In this document: positions 31,218 through 40,196 of the stretch, one piece after another
How positions within the stretch are numbered: the stretch's first letter is position 1
Layout of the letters: each line of letters opens with the position of its first letter
Assembly: GCA_963825335.1 (NCBI GenBank)
Contig: CAWGSP010000001.1
Span: 1,674,001 to 1,738,000 of the forward strand
Length of the DNA stretch: 64,000 nucleotides
Direction: 5' to 3'
Source: Methanobacterium_B sp963825335
GTDB lineage: Archaea; Methanobacteriota; Methanobacteria; Methanobacteriales; Methanobacteriaceae
Notes under the pieces: model-generated
Told to the model about the DNA's origin: nothing
Database searches by the model: none
What the model saw: the letters and a program-made list of their open reading frames with translations, nothing else
Position numbers and translations under genes: made by a program

Positions 31218-31238
31218 GATCAATCATAATCATTGATC
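31218..31238 (-). terminator. Perfect 7-bp hairpin at the end of the pse genes
   Basis: GATCAAT (31218-31224) and ATTGATC (31232-31238) pair exactly around a 7-base loop and overlap the first base of the pseI stop. No U-tract follows, so a terminator or mRNA 3'-end role is only a possibility. Confidence 0.3.
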
Positions 31239-32284
31239 TAATCAATCAAATCCCATTTTAAAGGTGTTCCTCTACTTATATTCAAACTTGCTTTTCTACC
31301 GATGATACTGGATAAATACTTTGGATGAAGCCCAAAGCCCGGTCTGATAGATCTTAAATTTTTTTCAGTGAATATTTCGCCCTCTTCAATGTCTTTGACA
31401 ACAAACAATGAACGTGAAAAATCTCGGTTGCATCTTGTGCTTTCAGTTAGTTCATAACTAACAGTACCCATTGCTTTTTCAACATCTCTCATTGAATTTA
31501 CCATCACTTCAAATTCATCTGGCTCTAAAGAGAAGGCCATATCTGGACCTCCAAGATTACGGTCTGAAATAAAATGTTTTTCTATTATCTGAGCACCGAG
31601 AGCAATTGATGCGATTGATATGGAGCTTCCAAGGGTGTGATCAGACAGGCCAACAACCGTGTCAAATGTTTCTTTTAAATTAGGAATGGTGTTGAGGTTT
31701 ATTTCATTGTAAGGAGCGGGATATGTTGATGTGCACTTCAAAAGAGCTATTTGGTCATTACCTTCTTTTTTACAGGTTTTAACAGCAAGTTCTATGTCGC
31801 AAAGCTCTGCTATTCCAGTTGAAATAATTATTGGTTTGCCTGTTGAAGCTACATATTCGATCAATGGTATGTCTGTAATTTCAAAGGACGCAATTTTATA
31901 CGCAGCCATATCCATTTCCTCAAGGAAATCAACTGAAGTTTTATCGAAGGGTGATGAGAACACACCGAGGCCCAATCTTTCTGCAACCTTCTTGAGTTTG
32001 GGCTGCCATTCCCACGGCATATATGCATCATTATAAAGGTCGTAGAATGTGGTGCCGTCCCACAGTGTATTTTGTTTAATTTTAAAATAGTCATTATCAC
32101 AATCTATGGTTAATGTATCCGGAGTATAGGTTTGCATTTTAACAGCATCGGCTCCAGATTTTTTCATCTGTTTAATTGTCTCGACAGCTAAATCAAAATT
32201 TTGTAAATGATTAGCCGAAAGTTCTGCAATTATAAACACCGGATGGTTGTCTCCAACCATTTTATCTCCAATCTTAAAATCCAT
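31238..32284 (-). CDS. pseI: Pseudaminic acid synthase
   Basis: PseI condenses phosphoenolpyruvate with 2,4-diacetamido-2,4,6-trideoxy-altrose to give pseudaminic acid, a nine-carbon sialic-acid-like sugar. The 348-residue chain is a NeuB-family TIM barrel (FIIAELSANHLQNFDLAVE, AVKMQTYTPDTLT, FSSPFDKTSVDFLEE, LLKCTSTYPAP, GLSDHT, EKHFI) plus a C-terminal SAF/antifreeze-like domain (RSLFVVKDIEEGEIFTEKNL). The LGGPDMAFSLEPDEF segment favours PseI over NeuB. It follows the pseG fusion after one base, so they are translated together. The complete set of neighbours supports the call. Confidence 0.92.
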   Translation of the reverse strand: MDFKIGDKMVGDNHPVFIIAELSANHLQNFDLAVETIKQMKKSGADAVKMQTYTPDTLTIDCDNDYFKIKQNTLWDGTTFYDLYNDAYMPWEWQPKLKKVAERLGLGVFSSPFDKTSVDFLEEMDMAAYKIASFEITDIPLIEYVASTGKPIIISTGIAELCDIELAVKTCKKEGNDQIALLKCTSTYPAPYNEINLNTIPNLKETFDTVVGLSDHTLGSSISIASIALGAQIIEKHFISDRNLGGPDMAFSLEPDEFEVMVNSMRDVEKAMGTVSYELTESTRCNRDFSRSLFVVKDIEEGEIFTEKNLRSIRPGFGLHPKYLSSIIGRKASLNISRGTPLKWDLID

Positions 32285-32285
32285 C

Positions 32286-33749
32286 TTAATCCCCTATCCT
32301 GTAGACATATTTCAATGCGTCATGACCATCCATCTCAACATTTTCTTCAAATATGAATCCTGAATTTTCAAAAAATCTTATTGATACTAGGTTTTCATGT
32401 TTTATGTACGCACTGATTATTTTAATAAATGGGTTTATTGATTTTAAATAATTTATTGATTCCTCGAGCATGGTCACTCCCAGTTTTAATGCCCTGTACT
32501 TCTTATCTACACTTATGCTGATGGTAGCTTCGCTTCCTTCAATACTGAATCTAACTTGACCCGCAAGGTTGTTCATGATTTCAATTACAAGGAGTACTGT
32601 ATCGGGATCTTCTAATATTCTATTAAACCATTTTTCATGGGTTTCGTAGCTAATTTTATCGGTGTTAAAAGAGTTTTGCCTGACATCGACATCGTTAGAC
32701 AGTTCATAAATATTATGAATATCATGAGACTCTGCTGTTCTAACAGATAATTTATCCTTATAATAACTGTTTAAACAGTACTTAACAATATAATTAGCCC
32801 CCTTACCATCTACAGAATCTCTGCCACTTCTATTCTTTTCAAGTCTGGTATCGTAGTCTTTGAGCCGATCCAATTTATTCAGTACGTTGTCGTAGAGATC
32901 TTCATCTTCCCAAAACCCTGCAAACTCAATGAAACCAACTTTCATCCAATTTTCAACATTGTGCTTCTGATTAAATGCCACACCAACAGCTATTGTTGGT
33001 AATCCCACACGTGCAAGTTCATACAATGTTTGACCTCCTGCAGATATGGCTATATCCGATCTGAGCATTATTTCCAGCATGCCCTTAGCATCAGGATAGT
33101 ATATGAGTTCGGTGTCATCATCTTCAATATCTTCAATTTCAGATATTTTGTTGAATCCCCGTCCTATAACCACGATCATATTAAAATGATTAAAATTATT
33201 TTTTAATGACTCTAAAATTTTTGGAGTCAAGTTTCTTAGATCGTCTCCTCCAAAGGTCACCATGACATTTTTGGGTGTTGCATTTATTTTTTTGTCAGGA
33301 ACATCCCAGAATTCACGCCTCAAAGGAATATAACGGCTTCCAAGCAGATAATTAACTCCTTTAGATAAGGGGTAATCTAATTTTTCTGCATTTATTGAAC
33401 CGTTGATCACTATACCTTTGGGATATTCGATCCTCATATTATCGTCGATATAAACTCCCAGAGATACTAACTCGGCTAATTTCATATACAACTCTTGATC
33501 CGCTAAATAAGAATCTATGACAAGTATATCAATATCATCCAATATTTTGAAAAGTTTATCAGGATTTTTCAACCAGTTGAAAATTGAATGGTCAGTTTCT
33601 TCAAGGAGTGATGTAACTGATTCATCTCCATTCACAATAAATTTTACAGACAAACCTTTCGCACTGAAGGCTTGATATAAAGACATACAACGAGTTATAT
33701 GTCCAAAACCAATTTCACCGCTCCCTTCTGTTATTATTATAATTTTCAT
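32286..33749 (-). CDS. pseG: PseG UDP-sugar hydrolase fused to a GNAT acetyltransferase (PseH-like)
   Basis: Residues about 1-335 match PseG, which removes UDP from UDP-2,4-diacetamido-2,4,6-trideoxy-altrose: GSGEIGFGHITRCMSLYQAF at the start (catalytic His in FGHITRC) and a GT-B-like SAGGQTLYELARVGLPTIAV. Residues about 345-487 form a GNAT acetyltransferase domain (LSVRTAESHDIHNIYELSND, SISVDKKYRALKLGVTMLEE, FFENSGF), expected to do the PseH N-acetylation. One chain would thus cover two consecutive steps. ATG 33749 is preferred to TTG 33755 because AAAGGATC sits better for it. No separate pseH is present nearby. Confidence 0.9.
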   Translation of the reverse strand: MKIIIITEGSGEIGFGHITRCMSLYQAFSAKGLSVKFIVNGDESVTSLLEETDHSIFNWLKNPDKLFKILDDIDILVIDSYLADQELYMKLAELVSLGVYIDDNMRIEYPKGIVINGSINAEKLDYPLSKGVNYLLGSRYIPLRREFWDVPDKKINATPKNVMVTFGGDDLRNLTPKILESLKNNFNHFNMIVVIGRGFNKISEIEDIEDDDTELIYYPDAKGMLEIMLRSDIAISAGGQTLYELARVGLPTIAVGVAFNQKHNVENWMKVGFIEFAGFWEDEDLYDNVLNKLDRLKDYDTRLEKNRSGRDSVDGKGANYIVKYCLNSYYKDKLSVRTAESHDIHNIYELSNDVDVRQNSFNTDKISYETHEKWFNRILEDPDTVLLVIEIMNNLAGQVRFSIEGSEATISISVDKKYRALKLGVTMLEESINYLKSINPFIKIISAYIKHENLVSIRFFENSGFIFEENVEMDGHDALKYVYRIGD

Positions 33750-33862
33750 GAGCAAGATCCTTTAGATGATTTGTTTTAAAAATTTTTGAACTTTTATTAT
33801 TTGTTTAGGATTGAATTTCTGGTTATTTTATTTTTATGCAGTGCATAACGATTAAAAAAATT

Positions 33863-34702
33863 TTATTGGCTATGACATTCCTCTAAGAATTTTTCTATCC
33901 TGTTAAATTCCTGCAGTTTCAATAAATTTAATGCAGCATTATATTCGTCTTCAAAGGTTTTGAAGGATTTTTTTGCCATTATCTTTTTATTTATTAATTT
34001 GAGCCATGGTTTAGCTTTGAATAATTGCACAATATCTGCTGTGCTGAAAAATTTATCATTGTTGTACAAATAATCAAATATACTGCACAACAATGCATAA
34101 TCTTCTTCTGTATCTAGAGTTATCCGTATTTGGGGGCCATAAAACGTTACTGAAGCAGTGACATTTCTCGTTTTGAACTTATCTGGATTGTTGTGGATAT
34201 AGGTTGTGACATGTTCGTGTTCAAGATCGTTTGAAGCGTTCAAATAACATTTTTCAAGCGCATCGAAGCTTAAAACCTCGACATCTATGCCAACTGGAAA
34301 ACTTCGGGTCATGGTATTAGATGCATATTCGGCATCGGTCTTGAGAAATTTTTCGATGATCGTGTCGACAATTATTGGATCAACACAGGGACAATCACTG
34401 GTTATCCTCACAACAACATCTAGATCATATTTTTTAGCCGCAAGATAGTAACGTTCTAACACATCATTTTTACTACCCATAAAACTGTTCACATCAACAC
34501 TGTCTGCGATATCAATTATTTTTGAATCATTATCATCGGTTGTTGTGGCGACAATAATTTCGTTGAGCATTTTAGACCTTTTCAGTCTCAAAATAACTTG
34601 TTCTAAAACTGTTATATCACTGTTGTATGGTAATTTTTTTAAAACCTTTTCAGGCAGTCTGGTTGAAGATGTTCTGGCCTGAATTATTGCTCCAATTTTC
34701 AT
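33863..34702 (-). CDS. SpsF-type cytidylyltransferase (probable CMP-pseudaminic acid synthetase)
   Basis: The N-terminus IGAIIQARTSSTRLPEKVL is the signature of SpsF/CMP-KDO-synthetase-like nucleotidyltransferases, followed by VATTTDDND, MGSKNDVLERYYLAA and RITSDCPCVDP. In this cluster it takes the place of pseF, activating pseudaminic acid with CTP, but the sequence is of SpsF rather than classical PseF type, so no symbol is given. The chain has 279 residues; the C-terminal 60 are a helical extension. GGTG precedes ATG 34702. It lies between pseC and pseG with gaps of 148 and 113 bp, in the same direction. Confidence 0.82.
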   Translation of the reverse strand: MKIGAIIQARTSSTRLPEKVLKKLPYNSDITVLEQVILRLKRSKMLNEIIVATTTDDNDSKIIDIADSVDVNSFMGSKNDVLERYYLAAKKYDLDVVVRITSDCPCVDPIIVDTIIEKFLKTDAEYASNTMTRSFPVGIDVEVLSFDALEKCYLNASNDLEHEHVTTYIHNNPDKFKTRNVTASVTFYGPQIRITLDTEEDYALLCSIFDYLYNNDKFFSTADIVQLFKAKPWLKLINKKIMAKKSFKTFEDEYNAALNLLKLQEFNRIEKFLEECHSQ

Positions 34703-34850
34703 TGATCACACCACTGATTTTCAATTAAAGAATAATGAAACGCAAGAATTTGTAAATGAAACACTACAGCCCAATGTTCAATTGATGTGGAAATAGTGTT
34801 CTGGTAAATTTGAAAATGTAATTTTTTTTTTGTTATGCCGATCCTTATAT
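34703..34850. other. Gap inside the pse cluster
   Basis: 148 bp between pseC and the cytidylyltransferase gene. No coding frame; an internal promoter is possible but none is clear. Confidence 0.35.
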
Positions 34851-36014
34851 TCATGATCTTGTGATCATCTTAAAAACATTGAAAACCTTTTTTATCACGT
34901 GTTCAACATCCTGGTTATCCATGGAAGGATACATGGGTATGCTTATTTCTTTTCGATAAAAATCTTCTGAGATTGGACATAAATTTTTTTTATAACCCAA
35001 ATTCTGGTAGTAGGGCTGTAAATATACAGGGATGTAGTGTACCTGTACACCTAAACCTTCCTCTCTTAATTTATGGAATATTTTACCCTTATAATCCTTG
35101 AATTCATCCTTGATTATTATGGGATAAAGATGGTAGGATGATTCTGAAGATTCTTTTATTTGGACTGTGTCGAAGTAGGGGTTACCTTTAAAGGCCTTTT
35201 CATATAGATCTGCTATTTCTCTTCTTCGCGCAATAAACTTGTCGAGTTTTTTTAACTGGGATATTCCTAAAGCTGCTTGGATATCAGTAATACGATAATT
35301 ATATCCCAGATAATGCATTTCATAGTACCAATCACCTTCTGATTCGTTGATGAGGTTGTTTTTGGTTATACCGTGTGACCTGAACATTAACAATTTTTCA
35401 TAATAATCTTCATCATCCGTTAAAACAGCCCCACCTTCGCCAGTTGTTATATGTTTAACCGGGTGAAAACTGTAGATAGTCATTGCAGAATATTTGGAAT
35501 TTCCTATCTTTTCACCTTCATATTTGGCCCCTATTGCATGGGCCGCATCTTCAATAATTTTTATATCATTTCTTCTGGCTATTTTGTGGAGCTCTTTAAG
35601 ATCAACAGGATTTCCACTGTAGTGTACCGGTACTATGATTTTGGTTCTGCTGGTAATTTTGTCTTCAACTTTGGAAACATCGATGTTTCCTGTTTCTAGT
35701 TCTACGTCTGAAAAAATTGGATTTGCACCTAAATACAATGCTGCGTTGGACGTTGCAACGAATGTATTGGGTGAGGTGATGATTTCATCGTTTTTTTCAA
35801 TGCCATATGCGAAGTATGCACCGTGGAGTGCAGACGTGCCGGAGTTAAACAGAACAGCATATTCCGATCCGCTGTACTCTGCTAACTTTTCTTCAAACTC
35901 GTTTATTTTGGGTCCTTGTGTGATAAAATCTGCTTTTAAGACGTTGACAACATTTTTGATGTCATCTTCATCTATGTACTGTTTTCCGTAGGGTAAAAAT
36001 TTGATAGATATCAC
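34851..36014 (-). CDS. pseC: UDP-4-amino-4,6-dideoxy-N-acetyl-beta-L-altrosamine transaminase
   Basis: PseC aminates C4 of the PseB product using PLP and glutamate. It is a DegT/DnrJ/EryC1/StrS aminotransferase: LFNSGTSALHGAYFAYGI, SPNTFVATSNAALYLGANP, EDAAHAIGAKYEGEKIG and the PLP lysine in SFHPVKHITTGEGG (Lys187 from the GTG). YGKQYIDEDDIKNVVNVLKA at the start is typical of PseC. GTG 36014 is one base after the pseB stop, but it is embedded in a GGTGA ribosome-site sequence. An ATC at 36005, five bases past GGTGA, would give the usual MKFLPYG start. Either way the pair is tightly coupled to pseB. Confidence 0.93.
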   Translation of the reverse strand: MISIKFLPYGKQYIDEDDIKNVVNVLKADFITQGPKINEFEEKLAEYSGSEYAVLFNSGTSALHGAYFAYGIEKNDEIITSPNTFVATSNAALYLGANPIFSDVELETGNIDVSKVEDKITSRTKIIVPVHYSGNPVDLKELHKIARRNDIKIIEDAAHAIGAKYEGEKIGNSKYSAMTIYSFHPVKHITTGEGGAVLTDDEDYYEKLLMFRSHGITKNNLINESEGDWYYEMHYLGYNYRITDIQAALGISQLKKLDKFIARRREIADLYEKAFKGNPYFDTVQIKESSESSYHLYPIIIKDEFKDYKGKIFHKLREEGLGVQVHYIPVYLQPYYQNLGYKKNLCPISEDFYRKEISIPMYPSMDNQDVEHVIKKVFNVFKMITRS

Positions 36015-36015
36015 C

Positions 36016-37011
36016 TTAATAGACTATGTCCATTTGATCGATCAATTCTTTCAGTTTATCGATGCTGAGCCATTCAGTATTGTTATCTGATGAATATCTG
36101 AATCTGTCTTCGACTCTTTTTCCGCCGGGCTTAATATTCAATGTTTCCCACCAGTCAAGATCAGGGTAGATGATGTAATGGTCATCGTATTCAATTGTGG
36201 TTCTGGAATCTTCCTCTGTGACCATTACTTCGTGAATTTTTTCTCCAGGCCTGATACCAACATCCTCAAATTCACAGTCTGGTTTCATTGCCTTGGCCAG
36301 ATCTGTTACTTTAAATGAAGGACATTTTTTAACGTATAATTCCCCGCCTTTAGCTTCAGCAATAGCTTTTATAACTAGATCAACCGCTTCAGTGAGGGTG
36401 ATCCAAAATCTGGTCATTCTAAAATCGGTGATTGGAATTGTTTTCTGGTCTTGATCGATCAATGATTTGAAGAAGGGTATCACAGATCCACGGCTTCCGG
36501 ACACATTTCCATATCTTACCACACTGAAAAGAGTTTCTTTATCGCCTACATAAGCGTTTCCTGATATAAATAATTTATCAGAAACTAGTTTGGTTGCACC
36601 ATACAGGTTGATAGGATTGACAGCTTTATCTGTTGATAATGCAATCACCTTTTTCACGCCCTTATCAATTGCTGCATTGATGATGTTTTCGGCTCCATGA
36701 ATATTGGTTTTAATAGCTTCAATTGGATTATATTCTGCAGCTGGAACTTGCTTTAATGCTGCTGCATGTATAACAATATCTACACCATCAAAAGCCCTGT
36801 ATAATCTTTTTTCATCCCGCACATCGCCAATAAAAAATCTCAGTTTCTTTTCGTAGCCTTCAAACTGCTTCTGCATTAAAAACTGTTTGTATTCATCTCT
36901 CGAATAGATAATTATTTTCTTGGGATTATAATCGGTTAAAACTCTTCTTATAAATTTTTTACCAAAGGATCCTGTTCCTCCTGTAATTAGAATTGTTTTA
37001 TTGTTTAACAT
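36016..37011 (-). CDS. pseB: UDP-N-acetylglucosamine 4,6-dehydratase (5-inverting)
   Basis: PseB starts pseudaminic acid synthesis by dehydrating and C5-epimerising UDP-GlcNAc. The 331-residue SDR protein has GGTGSFG (about 11-17), FIGDVRD, HAAALKQVPAAEYNP and the modified catalytic set Thr127/Asp128/Lys129 with Tyr137 and Lys141 in YGATK. That Thr-Asp-Lys in place of Ser/Thr-Asp-Glu is the mark of PseB/FlaA1-type inverting dehydratases. CAGGAGC precedes ATG 37011. It is the first gene of the pse cluster. The length is normal for the family. Confidence 0.95.
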   Translation of the reverse strand: MLNNKTILITGGTGSFGKKFIRRVLTDYNPKKIIIYSRDEYKQFLMQKQFEGYEKKLRFFIGDVRDEKRLYRAFDGVDIVIHAAALKQVPAAEYNPIEAIKTNIHGAENIINAAIDKGVKKVIALSTDKAVNPINLYGATKLVSDKLFISGNAYVGDKETLFSVVRYGNVSGSRGSVIPFFKSLIDQDQKTIPITDFRMTRFWITLTEAVDLVIKAIAEAKGGELYVKKCPSFKVTDLAKAMKPDCEFEDVGIRPGEKIHEVMVTEEDSRTTIEYDDHYIIYPDLDWWETLNIKPGGKRVEDRFRYSSDNNTEWLSIDKLKELIDQMDIVY

Positions 37012-37336
37012 GGTCTGCTCCTGAACTTATCACTAATTTAAATCAGTTAAATCTTTTATTATATTAAATATAAAATATCTGTCAATATTTATCTTAAATA
37101 ATCTAAACTAAAATATAAGGTATCTCAGTAATATTTATTCTATTTTAATCAAGTTATAAAATGTTTTCTAACCCAGAAAGTATTTATCAACATGGACAAA
37201 TGATGTTCGGAAGATAAATGTTTTTGACCATATCTCAAGAATTGTTGTCCATTACTGTCCAATTATCAAATCCAATGGATCACAAAGTCTTAAAAATGTA
37301 AGCGATCAAATAAACATCCAAAATTCTCAGGTTTTT
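37012..37336. other. Intergenic region, about 325 bp, pse promoter expected
   Basis: Sequence upstream of pseB on the - strand. Several AT-rich TATA candidates exist (for example around 37150), none decisive. No coding frame. Confidence 0.45.
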
Positions 37337-38137
37337 TTATAGTATCAGTGTTATGCCGAAGATACATGAAATTGACACGAATATGATGGGTATGAACTTC
37401 TCTATAGTAACCGGATCAATTTTACCAAGCAATTTAGGCCCGATAAGCGCACCAAAAACAGCCCCACTGGCAAGAAGAAGTGTTAAAGTTATATCAAATC
37501 TTCCTAACAAGAAATAACCTCCAATACCTGCTATGGAGTTAAATACAAGCACAAATACTGTTGTACCTACGACCATTACAGTTGGCAGACCCAAACTATA
37601 CAGACCTGCTGTGACTGGAGGTGTTCCGCTGAGTCCAAAAACTCCGGCCAGTATCCCGCTTGCGACTCCAAAAAAAGAGGCAATAACTTGTCTAAAACCT
37701 GTGAGTGTTGTGCGGGGTTTTTCAGGATTTTCTTCTGTCTTTTTGTCATCGGCACTAAGTTTTCTACGTTCGTTCAACAACCTTCTTATCATGGGAATTG
37801 CCAATATAAGCAACATGGCGCCCAATGCTTTCTTCAGAATTTCAGGTGGTATAAGATTTCCTATGTAAGCTCCCAATAGAGTACCGAATATTCCTCCGAT
37901 TCCAAGGATCAGACCAGTTCGTACATCCACATTACCTCTACGATTATGGAAAAATGCACCAACTGCAGTAGTTGGTAATACAGTTGCTAAAGAAGTGGCG
38001 ACAGCCACCTGCGGGGCTACACCATAAAGAGTCAAAATAGGTACATATAATGCCCCTCCTCCACCACCTAGGGTGGTTACAAGGAGCCCTATCATAAATC
38101 CAATTAAAGGAAGAAAAATGAAACCAAGATCAAACAT
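37337..38137 (-). CDS. TauE/SafE family sulfite/anion exporter
   Basis: A 266-residue membrane protein with about eight hydrophobic helices. The N-terminal half has GLLVTTLGGGGGALYVPILT followed by a second Ala/Thr-rich helix, and the C-terminal half repeats the pattern (GILAGVFGLSGTPPVTAGLY), the inverted-repeat layout of TauE/SafE transporters. These move sulfite, sulfoacetate or other small organosulfur or carboxylate anions across the membrane; the substrate here cannot be deduced. GAGGTG stands eight bases before ATG 38137. It is on the same strand as pseB but separated by 325 bp, so it is probably its own unit. Confidence 0.87.
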   Translation of the reverse strand: MFDLGFIFLPLIGFMIGLLVTTLGGGGGALYVPILTLYGVAPQVAVATSLATVLPTTAVGAFFHNRRGNVDVRTGLILGIGGIFGTLLGAYIGNLIPPEILKKALGAMLLILAIPMIRRLLNERRKLSADDKKTEENPEKPRTTLTGFRQVIASFFGVASGILAGVFGLSGTPPVTAGLYSLGLPTVMVVGTTVFVLVFNSIAGIGGYFLLGRFDITLTLLLASGAVFGALIGPKLLGKIDPVTIEKFIPIIFVSISCIFGITLIL

Positions 38138-38707
38138 GCAAACAGCACCTCATTATTATTTAACCCAAATCAGTTTAAGATGATCCATCCTAACCTCATT
38201 TTACGGGTATAAAAAAATTATCCAACCGATCGATAAAACAGCATTTTACTATTTTTTCAAATGTTTACCTGTTTTTCAGCAATTTTTTCAAGGAAGTCCA
38301 CGGCTCTTAAAAAATCTTCTCTGATTTTTTGATGATCCAAGACAACGATTCTATCTGAAGTTAAATAATATTTTTATTCATAAATATTTATCCCAACACG
38401 ATATAATCGGTACACGATATAATTGTAGTCTATCATCATCGATGTTGACTGTTATATTTGAGCATCTAAACAGCCGAGTCTTAAAAAAATTATATGAATG
38501 ATACATCTTCCAAATAATTAACAGATTCTTATTTTAATATGGATTATATGGCAAAAATGAATCAATAAATAACGGCAATTGTTTATGAGACTGCTTGGTG
38601 ATGATATGAAAGGAGTAACCAATCAACTATTAATTTTTTTTTTTTATCATTGTACTGGATCGAGAATGAATACAAATAAATCTTCATAAAATTAAAACTT
38701 CGATTAT
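38138..38707. other. Intergenic region, about 570 bp, with a short coding relic
   Basis: The part 38257-38373 looks like the last 38 codons of a vanished gene and is listed separately. The rest is AT-rich with no frame recognised. Confidence 0.5.
38257..38373 (-). pseudogene. C-terminal relic, possibly of a winged-helix regulator
   Basis: Between two stops the - strand reads YYLTSDRIVVLDHQKIREDF and continues LRAVDFLEKIAEKQVNI, a hydrophilic helical sequence with normal codon structure. YxLT followed by a helix is common at the wing and C-terminal helix of winged-helix regulators. No N-terminal part is visible upstream. Identification is tentative; it could also be a chance frame. Confidence 0.35.
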
Positions 38708-39115
38708 TCAATTCAATATTTTTCTGATGGTTTTTCTTTCCCTGATGAAAAATCCTATGAGTCCACCTACAAGTCCGAGGACAAAATAATGTATGAAACC
38801 AGCAAATGCAGCACTCGTTAGTGCAATGGTAAAAAACTGGTTCTCTGGTCCTGTATAACTGTAAGCTGCTGCTATTACTGATAGTTTATTTCCACCTATC
38901 ACGACTGTCGAATTTATGAGCCCGAAAATACCAACAGGAACTCCGCCGTTGATGATCCCGTCGATATAATTTCCACCAACCATGTACCCGGCAATTAATC
39001 CGCCAATAACCGAACCTAAAACTGCATAATTTCCTGGCAGATATGTTCCACCGAACACCGTTATGATCAGTGTAACAACAAATGCAGTGACCATTGCTAT
39101 CCAGTTTATATTCAT
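38708..39115 (-). CDS. DUF5518 family small membrane protein
   Basis: A 135-residue protein with four hydrophobic helices: an N-terminal IAMVTAFVVTLIITVFGG, a glycine-rich LGSVIGGLIAGYMVGGNYID, a short third helix and a final HYFVLGLVGGLIGFF with a basic end. The glycine-rich VIGGLIAGY-GG-Y-DG-NG pattern is that of DUF5518, a family common in methanogens with no known function. GGGGTT precedes ATG 39115. It stands alone on the - strand. The location in the cytoplasmic membrane is clear; the job is not. Confidence 0.75.
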   Translation of the reverse strand: MNINWIAMVTAFVVTLIITVFGGTYLPGNYAVLGSVIGGLIAGYMVGGNYIDGIINGGVPVGIFGLINSTVVIGGNKLSVIAAAYSYTGPENQFFTIALTSAAFAGFIHYFVLGLVGGLIGFFIRERKTIRKILN

Positions 39116-39544
39116 AGTTTTAACCCCAATAGATAAATATCATCTATCAATATTTTAGATTCAAATTGGTTATACAACTTTTTATTGTTGGAAGTGGGGA
39201 TTTAATTAAAAGACATGGTCTGTTTGATATCCTTAACCTAGTTTGGTTAGGTATGTAATTAAAATAATGACGATAACTTATTTCAAGGCCAGATAAATGT
39301 TAATAAAAAAAATATGTGCTAGTGATAATATATACCTAATTGGTAGAAAAATGACTCTATCATTATAAATATGAATTAGAGGCTGAAAAATAGTTTGAAA
39401 GTTTTATAATTAATGATTTAAGAGTTGAAATTGTAAAAAAAGAGCTTCAAATAACTAAAAATTTAAAAAAAAGGGTAATTAAGGGGTGAATCCCTTAATA
39501 TATTCAATAAATTCACTTGTCTGTGTTCAAATAAATTTCTTTAT
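39116..39544. other. Intergenic region, about 430 bp
   Basis: AT-rich spacer between two - strand genes. No coding frame or repeat identified. Confidence 0.5.
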
Positions 39545-40054
39545 TTAAACATGTACAGGGTGAACTGGTACTACTGGGTGTACTGGAGCAACAGGTTTTG
39601 GTGTGTTCAATTTCTTGAGCATCTTTGCTGTAAGTGCAACGTTCCATCCTAATTCATCTGCTTTAAGTTGGAAAAGTGCAATCTGTAAGTTTTCTGGTGC
39701 TTTAGGATTGTTTTTGTAGTTTGTGATTGTTGTGTTTAGTTTGATTGCCTGTGTCTCGTAGTTATTGAGTTGTTTAAGTAAAACTTTACCCTTTGTTGTG
39801 TTATTGTAAGTTGTTTTAAGAGCATTAATTTCAGCTACAAGCTTAGTTAATTTTGTTTGAGTAGCATTCAATTTTGCAGTTTGTTTCTGGTTTAAAACCA
39901 TAGTTGTATTGTTAGCTATCCACGTATGGTTACCTACACATGTACTGTTGAGTTTGCAGGTACTGTTAGTAGTGGATGCGTCTGCTGCAAATATTGGTGC
40001 AGTGCTTGCTATTATAGTAAACACGCACAATGCCGCAAATAATTGTTTTTTCAT
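39545..40054 (-). CDS. Small secreted protein of unknown family
   Basis: A 169-residue exported protein. The signal peptide (KKQLFAALCVFTIIASTAPI, cleavage near FAA-DA) is followed by a region with two CxxN-type cysteines (TCKLNSTCVGN) and N-glycosylation sequons, then a helical LNATQTKLTKLVAEINAL stretch and a Pro/Val/His-rich tail (PVAPVHPVVPVHPVHV). ATG 40054 is chosen over 40084 because GGAGG lies ten bases ahead and the n-region then starts KKQ. I do not recognise the family. Its promoter matches that of the pseudomurein-binding protein at 23470-24180, suggesting a cell-envelope role under shared control. Confidence 0.8.
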   Translation of the reverse strand: MKKQLFAALCVFTIIASTAPIFAADASTTNSTCKLNSTCVGNHTWIANNTTMVLNQKQTAKLNATQTKLTKLVAEINALKTTYNNTTKGKVLLKQLNNYETQAIKLNTTITNYKNNPKAPENLQIALFQLKADELGWNVALTAKMLKKLNTPKPVAPVHPVVPVHPVHV

Positions 40055-40131
40055 ATTAATTTCGCCTCCGATCCTAATGTCCATATAGAAGTATAAGGAC
40101 TTTGGACAAGTACACTGTTACCCCAAGATCG

Positions 40132-40196
40132 CATATAAAGGTTTTGGTTCAAAATCCAAAAAAACCCATGATTAGAACTCTGTTTTTAATTTAAAG
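40132..40196 (-). promoter_or_regulatory. Promoter and upstream element shared with 24256-24322
   Basis: On the - strand this reads CTTTATATGC (TATA) preceded by about 55 bases that match the pseudomurein-binding gene promoter, with AAAAACAGAGTTC identical. The TATA is about 80 bases before ATG 40054. Confidence 0.7.
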
